Shown here one piece after another: positions 27,666 to 37,206 of a DNA stretch of 64,000 nt; the first letter of the stretch is position 1; each line of letters starts with the position of its first letter. The stretch spans positions 35,160 to 99,159 of the forward strand of contig MTSL01000126.1 in the NCBI GenBank assembly GCA_002794465.1, read 5' to 3'. Source of the stretch: Paramicrosporidium saccamoebae. Taxonomy: Eukaryota; Rozellomycota. Made by a program: the position numbers and the translations under genes. The notes below the pieces were generated by a model that ran no database searches, was not told the DNA's origin, and worked only from the letters and a program-made list of their open reading frames with translations.

Positions 27666-30600
27666 ATGTCGAGCGCAGACGAGTTGGAGTTTCACGACGC
27701 CATTGATGCTGAGGAGACGCTGGCAAAGGTTGAAAGGATTGTAGACGAAATTGTTGAGGAGGTTTTATTTAACGAAAAACCAAGTTTAGCGGAGAGTGAG
27801 GTAGTCTCTCTGAAACCCGCCAAAGAGTCCAAGGACAAAGTCGTTAAGAAGGAGTCGCTCTTGACCGGAACGAAAAATGGTGTAGGGAGCACTGAGTCTG
27901 CGAACAAAAGTGCCAACGACAATTTCGACGAGCAGAGGACTAGATTTGTTGAGCGACTGGATAAAGAAGAAGCTGAGGCGGTCATTGGGGATATTGAAGG
28001 GGCCATAGAGAGTGTAGTTGAAGAGGCCCTGACTGGACTAACTCTTACAGAGGGGTCAGAGTCGGAATTTGAGACCAAGCGCACTGAATTTATTGCACAA
28101 TTGGAGAGAGAGAATATGGATGAAATTGTGAGTAACATTGAATGTGCCGTCGAGAGTGTTATTGAGGAAGCCTTAGTAGGTGACGTAGAGTCTAGCGATG
28201 CAGACTTTAACAATGGGAGACTGGGTGATGAGTTGAGCGGTGGAGATTTAAATAATGGGGATGTAAGTGGTGGGGATGTAAATGATGGGGATTTAAGTGA
28301 CGAAGAGTCGAATGACGGAGATTTGGATATTGGAAAGTCAAGTGACGGAAAACTTGACAGCCGCCATCAAGAATCTGGTAGCAATGGTCAAAAGCACTTG
28401 GAGTCTAGAAGCAACGACCCAAGGCCTTTAGAATCTATAAGCAACGATCAAAAGCTTGCAGAATCTAAAAGCAATGATCAAAGGCTTGCAGAATCTAAGA
28501 GCAATGATCAAAAGCTTGCAGAATCTAAAAGCAATGATCAGAAATCCTCCAAGCCTAAAAACAGTGATCAAAGCAAGCCCAAAAGCAATGAACAAAAACA
28601 CCCAAACCCTAGAAACGATCATCAAGGACACTCAAAGCCTAAAAACAGTGATCAAGAGCACTTGGAATTGAAAAGCAACGATCAAGAACCCCCAAAGCCT
28701 AAAAGCAATGATCAAGAATCCTTCGAGTCTAAAAGCAACGATCAAGAATCCCAAAAGCCTAAGAGCAATGATCAAGAACATCTAAACTCTAGGAGTAGTG
28801 ATCACGAATCCTCCAAACCCAAAAGCAACGATCACGAATCCTCCAAGCCTAAAAGCAATGACCAAGAACCCCTAAAGCCTAAAAGCAATGGCCAAGAATC
28901 CTCAAAGCCTAAGAGTAGTGATCAAGAATCCTCAAAGCCTAGGAGTAGTGATCAAGAACATTCCCAGTCTAAACACAATAATCAAAAGCCCTCAAAGCCT
29001 AAGAACAATGATCAAGAGCCCTCCAAGCCTAAAAGCAATGGCCAAGAATCCTCAAAGCCTAGGAGTAGTGATCAAGAACATTCCCAGTCTAAACACAATG
29101 ATCAAAAGCCCTCAAAGCCTAAAAACAATGATCAAGAGCATCTAAACCTTAGGAGCAGTGACCACGGATCCTCCAAACCCAAAAGCAACGATCACGAATC
29201 CTCAAAGCCTAGGAGCAATGATCAAGAACTCCTACAGCCTAGAAGCAATGCTCAAGAATTATCCAAGCCTAAGAGCAATGATCAAGAGCCCCCAAAACCC
29301 AAAAACAGCGATCAAGAACCCCCCAAGTCCAATAATAAGGATCAAGAGCACCCAATTGCCGAACAATCAGATAGTAGCACAGACTCGGATCGGATACGAG
29401 TGTTGGACAAACTCTCCGCCGCTGCTACCGCTACTGCCAGTAACGCTACTTCTGCAACGACGCAGAATGACTCATATCTGGGATCTTGGGGAGGAATGTT
29501 TTCAGCGCTAACGGGAATCGGTTCAACTGTCAGTACGCAAGTGGACAAGATTTACGACGCACTGGATCCCAACCTGCCCGAGACAGAGGAAGATCCGAGA
29601 TCCATCAAAACTCTACTGGATAAGCTGAGTCCCAACTCGGCGAAATCCAACGACAGCGAGACAAGCGGGTCATGGTTGTCCGGCTTTGACAAGACATTCG
29701 ACTTTGCATCAGACAAGATTGGGCAAGCATTGATTGGGGGGATCAAAAGACTTGAATCGACGGTGGGGGTGGCAATTGAGCCAATTTCGTCCTCTAGCAG
29801 CGTCAATGAGGTCGTTTACGATGTGGATAATCCCGACGCGATTAGCACGAGTGGCACTAGTGGGGGTGAGGGACCATCACCCGTGTCGCAGGTAAGTCAG
29901 TTGGGGAAGAACATTTATTCAGCGGGAATGAGTACTCTGGGAAAGCTGGGCCGGACGACAGCAGATATGGTAGTGTCTACCAAGGACCGAATTACGCCCC
30001 TTTTGGAAAAGGACAGCAAAATTGATCGGAGTGAGCTGAAGAAGCCGTTTGCAGTGCTATTCGACGAGTTTTGTGGAAATGACGCTCTGGAAAAGCTACA
30101 GATCCAATCCACACAGGCAGCAATCCAGCTAAAGAGCAAATTGAAGGCATTGAACCCACAACAGCTAAAGAAGGCACAGGGAGAACTAAAGGGTGTTGGA
30201 GCATTACTGGATAACATTGAGGCCAGCGAGGCAAAGCTAGTGTGGCCAGACTTGTTCAGTACGGGGGAAGCTGAAATGGTGACCAAACTGCAGGACAGCT
30301 TTGTGCATAGTTTGGGAAAAATGGGAAATGTAGACGAATCTCTGGCCGAGCTACGTGATAATGTTGAGACACCCCTCCCCCCAGACATGCCGTCGCTGTT
30401 AGTCTATTTGGGCCGTTTTCATTTGGCCAAAATGCTCTCAGCGGCTCTACATTTAACACTCCTATTGGCACAACCTGACGAGACGGAAATCCACCGATTG
30501 GCCACGGTGCTCCGGGGGAAAATTGAATCCATCACGCAAATAGAAGAGGTGGCTGGATTGGATTCGAATCGTCGAAAGGCCGCGTTGCAATTGTTGGCGA

Positions 30601-30683
30601 CGGATGTATCACAGGCACAAACGACGCTAAGAGATGCGCTACTGACTCTGCAGCCGCAGCTGAGATTGGCCCGACTGCAATAA
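27666..30683 (+). CDS. FAM114/NOXP20-like protein (DUF719 type) with a long decapeptide-repeat insert
   Basis: 1005 aa without an intron. Residues 1-180 are acidic with repeated DAIDAEE / EEVLFNEK / IESVVEEAL motifs. Residues about 180-235 are Gly/Asp/Asn-rich (SGGDLNNGD type). Residues about 236-560 are some thirty copies of a 10-residue KPKSNDQES(S/P) unit. The C-terminal ~440 residues look like FAM114A1/A2: an SYLGSWGGMFSAL start, alternating TVSTQVDKIYDAL and LGKNIYSAGMSTLGKLGRTTADMV amphipathic segments, then PFAVLFDEFCGNDALEKLQIQS (compare the conserved MLFDEYQG...HLEAL block). It is hydrophilic and cytosolic, with no signal peptide. FAM114 proteins associate with Golgi Rab2; extension of that role here is inference. 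Confidence 0.6.
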   Translation: MSSADELEFHDAIDAEETLAKVERIVDEIVEEVLFNEKPSLAESEVVSLKPAKESKDKVVKKESLLTGTKNGVGSTESANKSANDNFDEQRTRFVERLDKEEAEAVIGDIEGAIESVVEEALTGLTLTEGSESEFETKRTEFIAQLERENMDEIVSNIECAVESVIEEALVGDVESSDADFNNGRLGDELSGGDLNNGDVSGGDVNDGDLSDEESNDGDLDIGKSSDGKLDSRHQESGSNGQKHLESRSNDPRPLESISNDQKLAESKSNDQRLAESKSNDQKLAESKSNDQKSSKPKNSDQSKPKSNEQKHPNPRNDHQGHSKPKNSDQEHLELKSNDQEPPKPKSNDQESFESKSNDQESQKPKSNDQEHLNSRSSDHESSKPKSNDHESSKPKSNDQEPLKPKSNGQESSKPKSSDQESSKPRSSDQEHSQSKHNNQKPSKPKNNDQEPSKPKSNGQESSKPRSSDQEHSQSKHNDQKPSKPKNNDQEHLNLRSSDHGSSKPKSNDHESSKPRSNDQELLQPRSNAQELSKPKSNDQEPPKPKNSDQEPPKSNNKDQEHPIAEQSDSSTDSDRIRVLDKLSAAATATASNATSATTQNDSYLGSWGGMFSALTGIGSTVSTQVDKIYDALDPNLPETEEDPRSIKTLLDKLSPNSAKSNDSETSGSWLSGFDKTFDFASDKIGQALIGGIKRLESTVGVAIEPISSSSSVNEVVYDVDNPDAISTSGTSGGEGPSPVSQVSQLGKNIYSAGMSTLGKLGRTTADMVVSTKDRITPLLEKDSKIDRSELKKPFAVLFDEFCGNDALEKLQIQSTQAAIQLKSKLKALNPQQLKKAQGELKGVGALLDNIEASEAKLVWPDLFSTGEAEMVTKLQDSFVHSLGKMGNVDESLAELRDNVETPLPPDMPSLLVYLGRFHLAKMLSAALHLTLLLAQPDETEIHRLATVLRGKIESITQIEEVAGLDSNRRKAALQLLATDVSQAQTTLRDALLTLQPQLRLARLQ
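28370..29350 (+). repeat. 30-bp in-frame tandem repeat array encoding K(P/S)KSNDQES
   Basis: About thirty units of 30 bp, with the core AAAAGCAATGATCAAGAATC. Period and frame are kept throughout, with codon-level variation (D/N/S, P/S, K/R). Some blocks, such as SSKPRSSDQEHSQSKHN, are themselves repeated, showing second-order duplication. Confidence 0.9.
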
Positions 30684-30930
30684 AATAGATTCGTCTTGAT
30701 CAGTGACCGTTAACGGGGTGGGTTAGATAGTATGAACGACATGGGGGTTGAAAAGCAGCGTTAGGACGGGTAAAATGTAGTGAGTGCTGTGCAGCAAGTG
30801 TAGCGTAGTGCAGTGGGTTTAGTGCAACTCGACTCCATTCGACCCGATTTACCTCAATCCAGTTCAATCCAACTCTGATCGATTCACCTCACGCCCCGTT
30901 CTATCTCAATTCAATTCGACAAAGTGGACT

Positions 30931-32340
30931 ATGACTTTTATATGGAGAGCTTATTTGATATTAATACTTCCTTTAATGTTTCTACTTGCACAACAGACAG
31001 TGTATTGGGGCAAACCAAAGAAATACAAGGACATGTGGCGTGAACGGGGAATTCTGACGACACCTGCAGATCACGAGACTGGCGTTGGAAAGATGAAGAT
31101 TTATGTGGAACGCTATGCCAACAGTCATACAACTACTAATAATCTGATTCTTCTGGCGGGCGGTCCGGGCCAGCGCAGTTCCGTCTGGCGCGCCGATCTG
31201 CCCCATTTCACAAAATTCGGTTGGGCCGTCTATCTAATGGACCAACGCGGTGTTGGAAGGAGCACCCGTTTGTATAACGCAACGGATCGCACGTGGCGAC
31301 GACGAAAAGTGCCCTCCTCAGCAGGCGATTACACCATTACGAGTACAGCACATGATGTGGCTTTGCTGGCCCAATCCTTAACGGGAAAAGTGTCGTTGTT
31401 GGGGGTTTCTTATGGTGGTCTGTTGGCGGCACGTACTGTGTCGATTTATCCGAATCTCTTTGCATGGCTGATTTTGGACAGTCCCTCCATGATCCGGGGC
31501 CGTTTCCACCCGTCCAATGACGCCCTCTTCTGGGCCGCTTGTAGTGAGGACCAGCATTGTTCTGCCAAAATAGGCAGTGTTCCTGCTGCACGTAGAGCAT
31601 ATCATCGTGTGATGACGGGACGTCGGGAGAATCAGTGCACAGCAAAGCTGAGTATGGATCTTGTGCGACCCTTACTGCGGGGAACTGTCAGTGATCATCA
31701 GAATGGTCGACATCCCTCCATGTTGGTTGTGCCTCTGATGCTGCAGGCGTACAAATGTTCCAATCCGTCCTTTTTCAAAAGCCGTATTATCACTGCTCTA
31801 CGACGTATCACTCAAAGTGGCCGTATCCGCGAAGGTCGTCACACACACCAATTGCACGACTTTTATAATTCGTGGATTTGCGTCGCTGAAATCTTCTCCT
31901 ATCCGCACCGACCACGACAGTGTCGGCGGGGATTACACACAGTGGCGGATCAATGTGGCAATTGGCAGCATTATTATCGCGCTTACGAAGTATTCCGACG
32001 TGCTCTCTATTCGCCCGATCGGTTCCTCTACAATCCCATCAAGACAAATCGCACGCGGGTTGTGGTGTTGGCAGGGGCGCTTGATCTGGTCACTCCGCCC
32101 CCCGCCACCATCAAATGGCTGGCCAACATTACCGCCCGCGCCAAGACGCTGTTATTGTATAATGACATGGGTCATGCCCTTGCTCCTACTGCTCCCTGTC
32201 TGAATCTTCTTTTCCGGGCCATCACCCTCTCCGCGCGACGCTATATGCCACTCTTACGACGCTGTCTTCAAAAACACAATGCGTGCAAAACGGGTTGGAA
32301 CTTTGATGGCGAATACTCGTTTGCCCGCAATTGGTGGTGA
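30931..32340 (+). CDS. Secreted alpha/beta hydrolase, prolyl aminopeptidase/TAP-like (paralogue 1)
   Basis: 469 aa with an N-terminal hydrophobic segment (signal peptide or anchor, residues 6-21). The alpha/beta-hydrolase features are in order: oxyanion LLAGGPGQ (residues 74-81), YLMDQRGVGRS, nucleophile elbow GVSYGG with Ser160, Asp385 in LAGALDLVTPP, and His415 in NDMGHAL. The cap region carries many cysteines (ACSEDQHC, YKCSN, WICVAE, RQCRRG, DQCGNW) typical of extracellular members. This arrangement (GGPGQ...DQRG...GxSYGG) is that of proline iminopeptidase/TAP-domain peptidases. Unlike its two paralogues (33137, 37207) it has no C-terminal membrane helix. Likely secreted or lumenal; substrate unknown. 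Confidence 0.85.
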   Translation: MTFIWRAYLILILPLMFLLAQQTVYWGKPKKYKDMWRERGILTTPADHETGVGKMKIYVERYANSHTTTNNLILLAGGPGQRSSVWRADLPHFTKFGWAVYLMDQRGVGRSTRLYNATDRTWRRRKVPSSAGDYTITSTAHDVALLAQSLTGKVSLLGVSYGGLLAARTVSIYPNLFAWLILDSPSMIRGRFHPSNDALFWAACSEDQHCSAKIGSVPAARRAYHRVMTGRRENQCTAKLSMDLVRPLLRGTVSDHQNGRHPSMLVVPLMLQAYKCSNPSFFKSRIITALRRITQSGRIREGRHTHQLHDFYNSWICVAEIFSYPHRPRQCRRGLHTVADQCGNWQHYYRAYEVFRRALYSPDRFLYNPIKTNRTRVVVLAGALDLVTPPPATIKWLANITARAKTLLLYNDMGHALAPTAPCLNLLFRAITLSARRYMPLLRRCLQKHNACKTGWNFDGEYSFARNWW

Positions 32341-32435
32341 TGTCGTGGTGGAGATGCCACGGTAGCAGCCAATAAAACACGCTCAAACATTGACCATAAC
32401 ACTGGCCATAACACCAGTTATAGTATCAATTGATA

Positions 32436-32855
32436 ATGCTCCACATGTTAAGGAGGGGTCGGCAGTACACTGTTAACAGTCGGAACTTGGTGCTCGACCT
32501 ACTGGTGGATCTTAGCAGACGAGTGGCCCATTTGGAGGGACAGGTCCGCGTCCTTTCCGAAACCCAACGGAAATTGCAATCTGTCCAAACCCTCCTCCAA
32601 TTTGGCGAACACTTCAAGTCCCTGCACCTGCAGCTCATTAAACGCGGCGGGATTGAAGACCCGACGATGCGAAGAGCCTTGAGACGTCATGGAATTAGCG
32701 TAACCGATGTGCTCCGGTTGGCGGAAATATGTCAAAAACGCAACGAGGTTGCCCATCCGACCAGCGTACCAGACTTGACTGACACTGATGTGGAAATTGT
32801 CCGGTTATTTGTCAAGATTCAAGGATTTCTAAAGGCCACTGAGACGAAACTATGA
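32436..32855 (+). CDS. Small protein with coiled coil and an R-x4-H (HEPN-like) motif, unknown function
   Basis: 139 aa from ATG 32436 (ATG 32445 also possible). The first half is basic then amphipathic (LVLDLLVDLSRRVAHLEGQVRVL), consistent with a coiled coil. The second half has short helices and the sequence LAEICQKRNEVAHPT, in which RNEVAH fits the R-x4-6-H signature of HEPN domains, followed by a C-terminal helix (DVEIVRLFVKIQGFLK). HEPN domains are often RNases or adaptor modules. With only one motif and a short protein this is a suggestion, not an assignment. No signal peptide, although it sits among secreted-protein genes. Confidence 0.6.
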   Translation: MLHMLRRGRQYTVNSRNLVLDLLVDLSRRVAHLEGQVRVLSETQRKLQSVQTLLQFGEHFKSLHLQLIKRGGIEDPTMRRALRRHGISVTDVLRLAEICQKRNEVAHPTSVPDLTDTDVEIVRLFVKIQGFLKATETKL

Positions 32856-32877
32856 GGGTCAGCATGAAATAGGAGGG

Positions 32878-33005
32878 TGTCTGAATGTCAATATAGCGGG
32901 CACTTTTGAATTTCAATATAGCGGCTACTTTTGGAGTTCAGTGTAGCGGGTACTTTTGAATTTCAACATGGCGGATACTTTTAGATTTCAATGTACCATG
33001 CCGCC
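32878..33005. repeat. 25-bp tandem repeat, about five copies
   Basis: Units of the form ACTTTTGAATTTCAATATAGCGG, with TTCAATATAGCGGGCAC as core, run from 32878 to about 33005, between the R-x4-H gene and hydrolase 2. No coding potential. Confidence 0.85.
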
Positions 33006-33136
33006 CGGAGTTCAATGCAATGTTCTGTCTCTTTTAACTTTTAACTTAAAATGCAATTCCCACTCTGATTGGCTGGAGAATAAACAAACGTGACATTGTT
33101 TATACATTATGGCCTGATTGGGCAAGGCAAATTTAC

Positions 33137-34819
33137 ATGCATCTTCTATCCATTATCATTGCAATCTTTGCCATAGTCTTTAAAGACGTCTTGGCTGGCG
33201 CTCCCAAGCTGAGCTGGGTTACGGCGAGCGCGGGGGGCTGCAAATGCACAAGTCTTTCTCCCTCCTCCACTGTGCTCACCGTCCCGGCCCAATACACTCC
33301 CCCGGGGGGCGAGGTAAGACTCTTCATCAAACGCTATATGACCAGTGGCAGCACAGCCACCACTCATCTGATCATGCTCCCTGGTGGGCCAGGCCAGTCC
33401 GAAACCATCCTGGAGGGCCATGTCCAGAATATTGCCAATTTCCTGGGAGGCTCAGTGGCACTATATCTGGTAGACATGCGAGGGGTTGCCCAATCCCAGC
33501 CCATCGTTCCCCAGGGCGACTTTTCATGGCGGAACAATCTAGACGCTGTGGCAAAGAGCGCTCCCTTTCCAATAGGCACCATCACCCTCTCCAATGCTGC
33601 CCAAGATGTGCTGCAGTTAGCCAAGGCCATCAAGGCTTCTCCTGAATTTGCCGCTGATTCAAAACTTTCCGTATTTGGCGTCTCATTTGGTGCTGTATGG
33701 GCCTACCGGGCGCTGCAGCTGGACAGCTCACTCTTCCATGCGGCCATTCTGGACGGCATTCTGGCCTTTGAGGGCTTATTCGATCCTGAAAATGACGAAT
33801 CACTATTTGAAAACTGCGCCCGCCATCCATACTGCAAGGAACAGTTTGGCGGTGATCCAAAGAATGCTCGGAAAATGTTTGCAGAGATTTTGAATCCGGC
33901 TCTAAATGGATGCACTGCCATCCTCGACCAGGTGTTGGGGAAGATGAAAAATCAACAAATGTCACGAGAGTATCGACTCTATGAATTGCTGCTGCCCCTA
34001 TTGGAAGGAAGCAAGTCATTGGGCAATCGATACCATTCCACTCAGCTAATGCTCGCCTTTATCAAGACCACTCACCATTGCGCCACCCCAAGTGCATATG
34101 GAGCCATCATCAGTGAAGTGGCAGGGATGGGTGGTCACACTGCTGCTGGCGTGATTGCACGCGCTGCTGATGCAAGAACAATGAACATGCTAGTCAACAA
34201 TCTGCTTTTCTGCAGTGAGCCATATAACCTCACAGCCGGCCCTACGTCCCCCTCTTGTGGAAAACCAACTCTCATGCATCATTGCATGACTCGTTTTGTT
34301 TTCAATGCGCAATATCAGTCTCTCCTCAAGCCATACGTTGTACCCCGGGATCCCATATGGAATAAGAAGCCAAGCGGGGTCAAACTGTACTTTGTGCATG
34401 GAAAAGTGGACTTGGTGACGCCGTATCGCGCGGCAGCACGACTGGCTCAATCGGTTGGCGGACGTATGTTGGCCTATGACAATTTGGGCCATTCGCTCAT
34501 CAGTGCAGGGCAATGTGCTCGGCCCATTTATCGAGAGGCGTTGTTGGGTGAGTCTTCTGGTGCCACTAACTCGTGTCTCGCCACCGTGAATAGTGCCCCT
34601 CTGGACTGGACCTTTAGAATGATGCCAAAATACACTGCATGGTTTGACTCTGCCATTGATGCTAACAAACATTACATTCCCGATCCGCCCAATCCATCAG
34701 GCGGAGGTGGTGGTTCTATCCTTTGGATTGTGTCAATCATGGCAATATTGCTCATTGCCGGTGGTGCAGCGGCGGTATTCATGTGGAAGCGAAAGGCTAC
34801 ACCCAAAGTCGCCGAATAA
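33137..34819 (+). CDS. Membrane-anchored secreted alpha/beta hydrolase (paralogue 2)
   Basis: 560 aa. The signal peptide is MHLLSIIIAIFAIVFKDVLAG. Catalytic landmarks are LPGGPGQSE (82-90), YLVDMRGVAQSQ, GVSFGA with Ser183, the Asp in FVHGKVDLVTPY, and the His in DNLGHSLI, so the triad looks intact. Cysteines in the cap (ENCARHPYCKEQF, HHCATPS, LFCSEP) match positions in paralogues 1 and 3. A glycine-rich hinge (SGGGGGS) precedes a transmembrane helix (LWIVSIMAILLIAGGAAAVFMW) and a short basic tail KRKATPKVAE, predicting a type I ectoenzyme. One of three related genes within 8 kb; probably a local duplication followed by strong divergence. Substrate unknown, peptidase likely. Confidence 0.86.
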   Translation: MHLLSIIIAIFAIVFKDVLAGAPKLSWVTASAGGCKCTSLSPSSTVLTVPAQYTPPGGEVRLFIKRYMTSGSTATTHLIMLPGGPGQSETILEGHVQNIANFLGGSVALYLVDMRGVAQSQPIVPQGDFSWRNNLDAVAKSAPFPIGTITLSNAAQDVLQLAKAIKASPEFAADSKLSVFGVSFGAVWAYRALQLDSSLFHAAILDGILAFEGLFDPENDESLFENCARHPYCKEQFGGDPKNARKMFAEILNPALNGCTAILDQVLGKMKNQQMSREYRLYELLLPLLEGSKSLGNRYHSTQLMLAFIKTTHHCATPSAYGAIISEVAGMGGHTAAGVIARAADARTMNMLVNNLLFCSEPYNLTAGPTSPSCGKPTLMHHCMTRFVFNAQYQSLLKPYVVPRDPIWNKKPSGVKLYFVHGKVDLVTPYRAAARLAQSVGGRMLAYDNLGHSLISAGQCARPIYREALLGESSGATNSCLATVNSAPLDWTFRMMPKYTAWFDSAIDANKHYIPDPPNPSGGGGGSILWIVSIMAILLIAGGAAAVFMWKRKATPKVAE

Positions 34820-35055
34820 CCGCCAAAGCGGGTGGAATGACAGGTTAAGAATGATCTATTTTTCTGATACTTTCTTAATCCGACCCTATTTCGATATCCT
34901 CTATGCACGGCTATGTCTCTAAGTAAATTCTGTAATTTTTCTTGACAAGATGCAATCTTTAGATCGATCTCGTATAACATAATTGGTAGAAGCAATCAGA
35001 TTGGCCATGCTGTGAGCTGGGATATAAAGCAGTTTGTGACGCAGCATGCAGCAGA

Positions 35056-35897
35056 ATGATTGTATCAATCGCCTCGCTTTTCTGCCTTTTTGTTACGTTC
35101 ACTGACGCTAGTCGAATTCTGGTATGGCTGTGGCCACTCTTAATATGTAGAGAAATGGTGGCATTCCAGCATCAGCCGGACCGATTATGCTGACTAATGT
35201 GTTAACTATCGGTACTTTTAATTCAAAAAATCCTACTTCTACGTTGAATTCATCCACTGATGGAAAGCGACGAAAATCCATACCAAGAGTCCGCACCTTG
35301 CTAGACAAGTCTGTTCCTGCCGGTCAAAAGGAAGCAGTGAACGGGGCAGAGCCCAAGAAAAAGAGCAAGAAAGCGCAACCTGCCAAGTCTGGCTCACGTG
35401 GCTCTGGCAAGCGCCCATCCAGTCCCGCTACCACATCCCAGTCTTCAAGGGCGAGCAATAGAGCTGCATCTTCCAGCTCCTCTTCGACTGATTTTCCTGT
35501 CCCGGACTTGAAGAGCACTGCTACAAAGTCTTTCGAAGAGTCCTTTACAAAGAGCGTCAATCAATCTCTAAGGTCATACCACAAGTCTGTGAAAGATGCT
35601 TACAAGGCCAAATTGCATAGCAAGATTCGTGCCCAGGGGGACTTGGAGCAGCAATGCAAGAAGCTGCAAGACACCCTCAACAAAAAGTTGAGCGAGAACC
35701 AAAAGTTAAAGGCCGAGCTGAAAGAGTCTAATCAAAAATTGCACGAGTTACAAAATGCGGTTGGGACGGCACGTAACTTTATAAAGTCGGCACTACGATC
35801 CAGTAAGGTAATCCAGAAGTCGGATGGTTGCGAGAGTGAAGCGAAAGAGTCCCCTGAAGAATCTGAATCCAGCGCGGCTAGTGATTCTTCCTCGTAA
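35056..35897 (+). CDS. Secreted Lys/Ser-rich coiled-coil protein, two exons, unknown function
   Basis: Exon 1 (35056..35121) encodes a signal peptide, MIVSIASLFCLFVTFTDASRIL. A 29-nt intron (35122..35150, GTATGG...ATGTAG) joins it in frame to a 248-codon exon (35151..35897). The full product is 270 aa. The mature part has a basic Lys/Ser low-complexity region (EPKKKSKKAQPAKSGSRGSGK, then a serine run), a coiled coil (LEQQCKKLQDTLNKK...LKAELKESNQKLHELQNAV) and an acidic Ser/Glu tail. Without the first exon it would look like an internal nuclear-type protein. A TATA-like GATATAAAG lies about 25-30 nt before the ATG. Not recognised. Confidence 0.68.
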
Positions 35898-36144
35898 AAG
35901 TATTAATCTGTTCTGGCCACCACGAAATCTTCTAATTTCAGAATATGGGATGAGACCAAGTTGCTAATAAAACCCATCTGCTATTCAATCTTGTGTTAGT
36001 CGAGTTAGGTATCGTAAAAAATTGTCGTGTGGTCGCGGAATTGCTGTAAAATGGTAGAATGATCAGCTGATTCTTTGTAGCCAATTATATAGCGTCTCAA
36101 GTCATAATCTGCACACGGGCCCTTGCCGGGGTCATTCTGGTCTA

Positions 36145-36684
36145 ATGAAGTTCATTGCCACTTCCGTCTTATTCACGTCTGTTGTCGCAGTCCTATCAAA
36201 GGCAAAATTTGGTGACGAGCTGCGCCAACTGCAACACGAACTTGTTAGTAACAATGCTGGAGTAGCCGCCATTTCACAACAGCTCGAGGGATGCCCGGAG
36301 GGCCAACTGACTGAGTGTGCTCTGGGCCTCCTAAGCCAGTATGGAGAGGTGGACCCCGCTATCCGTTTTAACCTGGAAACTCTCGGAAACTCTGCCACGA
36401 GCGTCCGTAGCGAGTTGCAGAGTTGCTCCGCCACGGGTAACCAGGAGGCGTGCAAGAACAGTGCCACTACCAAGGCGCTCCCTGAACTCGTAAAGAATGC
36501 CAAGCAAGTCTTGATGACTGTGAAAATGGCGTACCCTGGGGCATTTGAAATTCCCGAGATGCGCAAGTTGGAGGCAATACTGGCCAAATATGAAGCAGAT
36601 AACGAGTCAACTGACTTTCAAGACGAGCTCAAGGAGAGTCTCCAGACGCTTGAAACTCGCTTCCGAAGCTTTAGCATTGCCTAA
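36145..36684 (+). CDS. Secreted helical protein with six cysteines, unknown function
   Basis: 179 aa. The signal peptide is MKFIATSVLFTSVVAVLSKA, then a helical domain containing paired cysteine motifs (EGCPEGQLTECALGLL and QSCSATGNQEACKNSA), suggesting two disulfide-linked helical hairpins. The C-terminal half is helical and charged (LPELVKNAKQVLMTVKMAY; DELKESLQTLETRFRSF). The layout resembles small secreted effector-type proteins, but I cannot name a family. Confidence 0.68.
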   Translation: MKFIATSVLFTSVVAVLSKAKFGDELRQLQHELVSNNAGVAAISQQLEGCPEGQLTECALGLLSQYGEVDPAIRFNLETLGNSATSVRSELQSCSATGNQEACKNSATTKALPELVKNAKQVLMTVKMAYPGAFEIPEMRKLEAILAKYEADNESTDFQDELKESLQTLETRFRSFSIA

Positions 36685-37206
36685 TCCTAAGGTTAGAATG
36701 AGTAAAGATTTTCAATCTTGACGTGTAAAGTTTAGTTAGCATGCACTGTAGCTCGGCAAGCCAATAATATAATTGAAAGTGTAATGTCCCTTCTTTATTA
36801 TTAGCGTTAAGGCTGTGTTGTACAAAAGCCAAACCAAGCAGAAATTTTATTTATAAGTTGATATAAAGATCTGTGGGGGGGGGTTTTTTTAGTAAAAACT
36901 CTTTACTGGGAGGTTTGTAGTAAAGAACCATTTATCCAAAATCTGTCGATATGATGCCAATGTACTTTCTCAGTGAACTATTTACATGATGTATTCTTTA
37001 GAGTAGATTATCTATCGCAAACCTGTCAACATGATAGCAATATGCTTTTCGTAATGTACTATTCATATGCTTACTTTCACTATCTCTCACTACCTCACTC
37101 CCACCCACCATCACCCGCTCCTACTCCCATTCTTACCCGCCTGGACCATGTGGCCCAATCGTGTTTAGACTTCATTTAATTGGTCAACCAATCAGGGTCA
37201 TCAATA
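36685..37206. other. Long spacer: homopolymer tracts and a diverged ~80-bp direct repeat
   Basis: 522 bp, no gene seen. A G9 run followed by T7 is at about 36876-36892. The segment around 36938-36995 (AATCTGTCGATATGATGCCAAT) recurs with about 70 percent identity at about 37017-37073 (AACCTGTCAACATGATAGCAAT). The last 130 bp are pyrimidine-rich with CCAAT motifs in both orientations (37179-37192). Confidence 0.5.
37179..37192. promoter_or_regulatory. Paired CCAAT boxes before hydrolase 3
   Basis: ATTGGTCAACCAAT is a near-palindromic pair of CCAAT boxes (ATTGG at 37179-37183, CCAAT at 37188-37192), 14 nt before the ATG at 37207. Likely binding site for a NF-Y/HAP-type factor by analogy. Confidence 0.5.

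Noticed and set aside
27692-29511. Several long ORFs in other frames across the FAM114-like gene
   Set aside because: They arise because the 30-bp repeat has no stops in other frames; no signal, domain or start context supports them.
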